A DNA stretch of 6,467 nucleotides from Odoribacter sp. UBA944. Its GTDB lineage: Bacteria; Bacteroidota; Bacteroidia; Bacteroidales; Marinifilaceae. Each line of letters begins with the position of its first letter. The stretch's first letter is position 1. The stretch covers positions 21,455-27,921 of the forward strand of contig DBDA01000034.1 in the NCBI GenBank assembly GCA_002293375.1, written 5' to 3'. A model generated the notes under the pieces. That model searched no databases and was not told the DNA's origin. It was given only the letters and a program-made list of their open reading frames with translations. Positions 5,625-6,467 of this stretch are shown piece by piece. The position numbers and the translations under genes are program-made.

Positions 5625-6467
5625 TCAAAATCTAAAATTGACGCCTATGTTCAGGTTCTCTTTGAATTGTAGCTTTTTGGAGTAATTTTTGTCGAATACC
5701 GTATACGTATAGATGGACGTTTGCATGAAATAGTTGATCTTGAAGTTAACCTGCACGTTCCAGTTAGCATTAAATTTCTGTTGGGCGTTGCCGTAACTGC
5801 TGAACAACAGTAATTCGTTTCGCACGTTGATAATCTTTTTGATCGAAAAGGTATTGCGCAATTCCACCTTGGCCCCAGCATCCAATTTATGCCTTTTATG
5901 CTCTACGCCGTAACGGGCCGGATCGATTCCGGTCGTGTCACGCAAATAGGTCCATTTGCCAGCAATGGGAGAGAGGTAAAGCGAAAAACGGGTGTTGGGT
6001 TTGTAATCAATCCCGACGGAAGGGGTCACATACAGCGGGGTCATAAAATTCCCCACGATTTTTTTCTTCTCTCCAGAGTAGTCGTATGAGTTGAATAAGG
6101 TGGTCTGGATATTCAACTGCGCTGTGTAGAACCAGTGTTTGAAAGCCTGTTGTCCCAACTTGGAATTGATCTCGAAACGCTCGTCATTTTTTCGGAGGCT
6201 CTGGTCGCCGCTTTTTAAAAAACTCAGACGATAATAGACAAAATTTTCCCAACTGGTCTTGTTTTTGTTGTAATTCAAAAAATAACGCAGATTGCTCAGC
6301 AGTGAAAGAGAATTCTCTCCACCGCCCGACCAGTTGGCAACGTACCCTTGTCCCATGGAAAAATCGACCTCCGTATGATAAGTCCAATAGCGGCGGTGCA
6401 AACGGTCTAACGAATACTTCCGGGCAGTAAAAGGATCTTGCGCCGGTTTCAGTTCCAATTTAGGGGC
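5625..6467 (-). CDS. DUF3078 family outer-membrane beta-barrel protein (5' end outside window)
   Basis: The last 280 residues of a protein whose N-terminus lies beyond the window; the reading frame stays open to the final base. The TTG at 6458 should not be read as the real start. The visible part matches DUF3078, a Bacteroidota family of unknown function: YWTYHTEVDFSMGQGYVANW, then SGGGENSLSLLSNLRYFLNY and WENFVYYRLSFLKSG. The rest is made of alternating polar and aromatic strands (for example FSLYLSPIAGKW and VQVNFKINYFMQTSIYTYTVF). It ends in LNIGVNFRF with a terminal phenylalanine, the usual signal of an outer-membrane beta-barrel. A signal peptide would be expected in the missing part. 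No substrate or partner can be given. The stop codon is 1 nt from the start of the NdpA-like gene, so the two are very likely co-transcribed. Confidence 0.85.
   Translation of the reverse strand, partial: APKLELKPAQDPFTARKYSLDRLHRRYWTYHTEVDFSMGQGYVANWSGGGENSLSLLSNLRYFLNYNKNKTSWENFVYYRLSFLKSGDQSLRKNDERFEINSKLGQQAFKHWFYTAQLNIQTTLFNSYDYSGEKKKIVGNFMTPLYVTPSVGIDYKPNTRFSLYLSPIAGKWTYLRDTTGIDPARYGVEHKRHKLDAGAKVELRNTFSIKKIINVRNELLLFSSYGNAQQKFNANWNVQVNFKINYFMQTSIYTYTVFDKNYSKKLQFKENLNIGVNFRF

Noticed and set aside
6456..6467. Start of the DUF3078 gene at the TTG at 6458
   Set aside because: The frame continues open to the window edge (Ala-Pro-Lys before it), and a signal peptide is missing, so the true start is outside the window.

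Overview
The window looks like ordinary core chromosome from a member of the Bacteroidota, most likely the order Bacteroidales, with a GC content I judge by eye to be near 50%. Four things support this: the DUF3078 outer-membrane protein family, the style of the UvrA and MltG sequences, two perfect Bacteroidota-type -7 promoter boxes (TAnnTTTG), and the lack of Shine-Dalgarno sequences in front of most genes. I cannot name the genus. All seven genes lie on the minus strand, so transcription runs from high to low coordinates. Two are cut by the window edges: the DUF3078 gene at its 5' end and uvrA at its 3' end.

In transcription order, 6467-3523 holds a tight cluster: a DUF3078 beta-barrel protein (partial), a nucleoid-associated protein of the NdpA/YejK (NA37) family, and mltG, a membrane-anchored endolytic peptidoglycan transglycosylase. 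The first two genes are 1 nt apart and the last two 28 nt apart, so they are probably co-transcribed from a promoter outside the window. A 119-bp gap follows, with a weak AT-rich hairpin and then a good Bacteroidota promoter.

That promoter drives the conserved ribosomal protein operon rpsF-rpsR-rplI (bS6, bS18, bL9) at 3403-2324. The operon ends in a clear intrinsic terminator at 2268-2302. Both rpsR and rplI carry a perfect AAGGAGG, whereas rpsF and the other genes whose starts are visible carry none. After the terminator, uvrA (nucleotide excision repair) starts from a -7 box so close to the ATG that its mRNA may be leaderless. About 720 UvrA residues are present, ending inside the C-terminal zinc finger.

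I found no mobile elements, CRISPR arrays, tRNA or rRNA genes, and no gene-free stretch over about 160 bp. There is no convincing undescribed system. The most interesting signals concern translation initiation: strong Shine-Dalgarno sequences on rpsR and rplI in a lineage that rarely uses them, and the possible leaderless uvrA.
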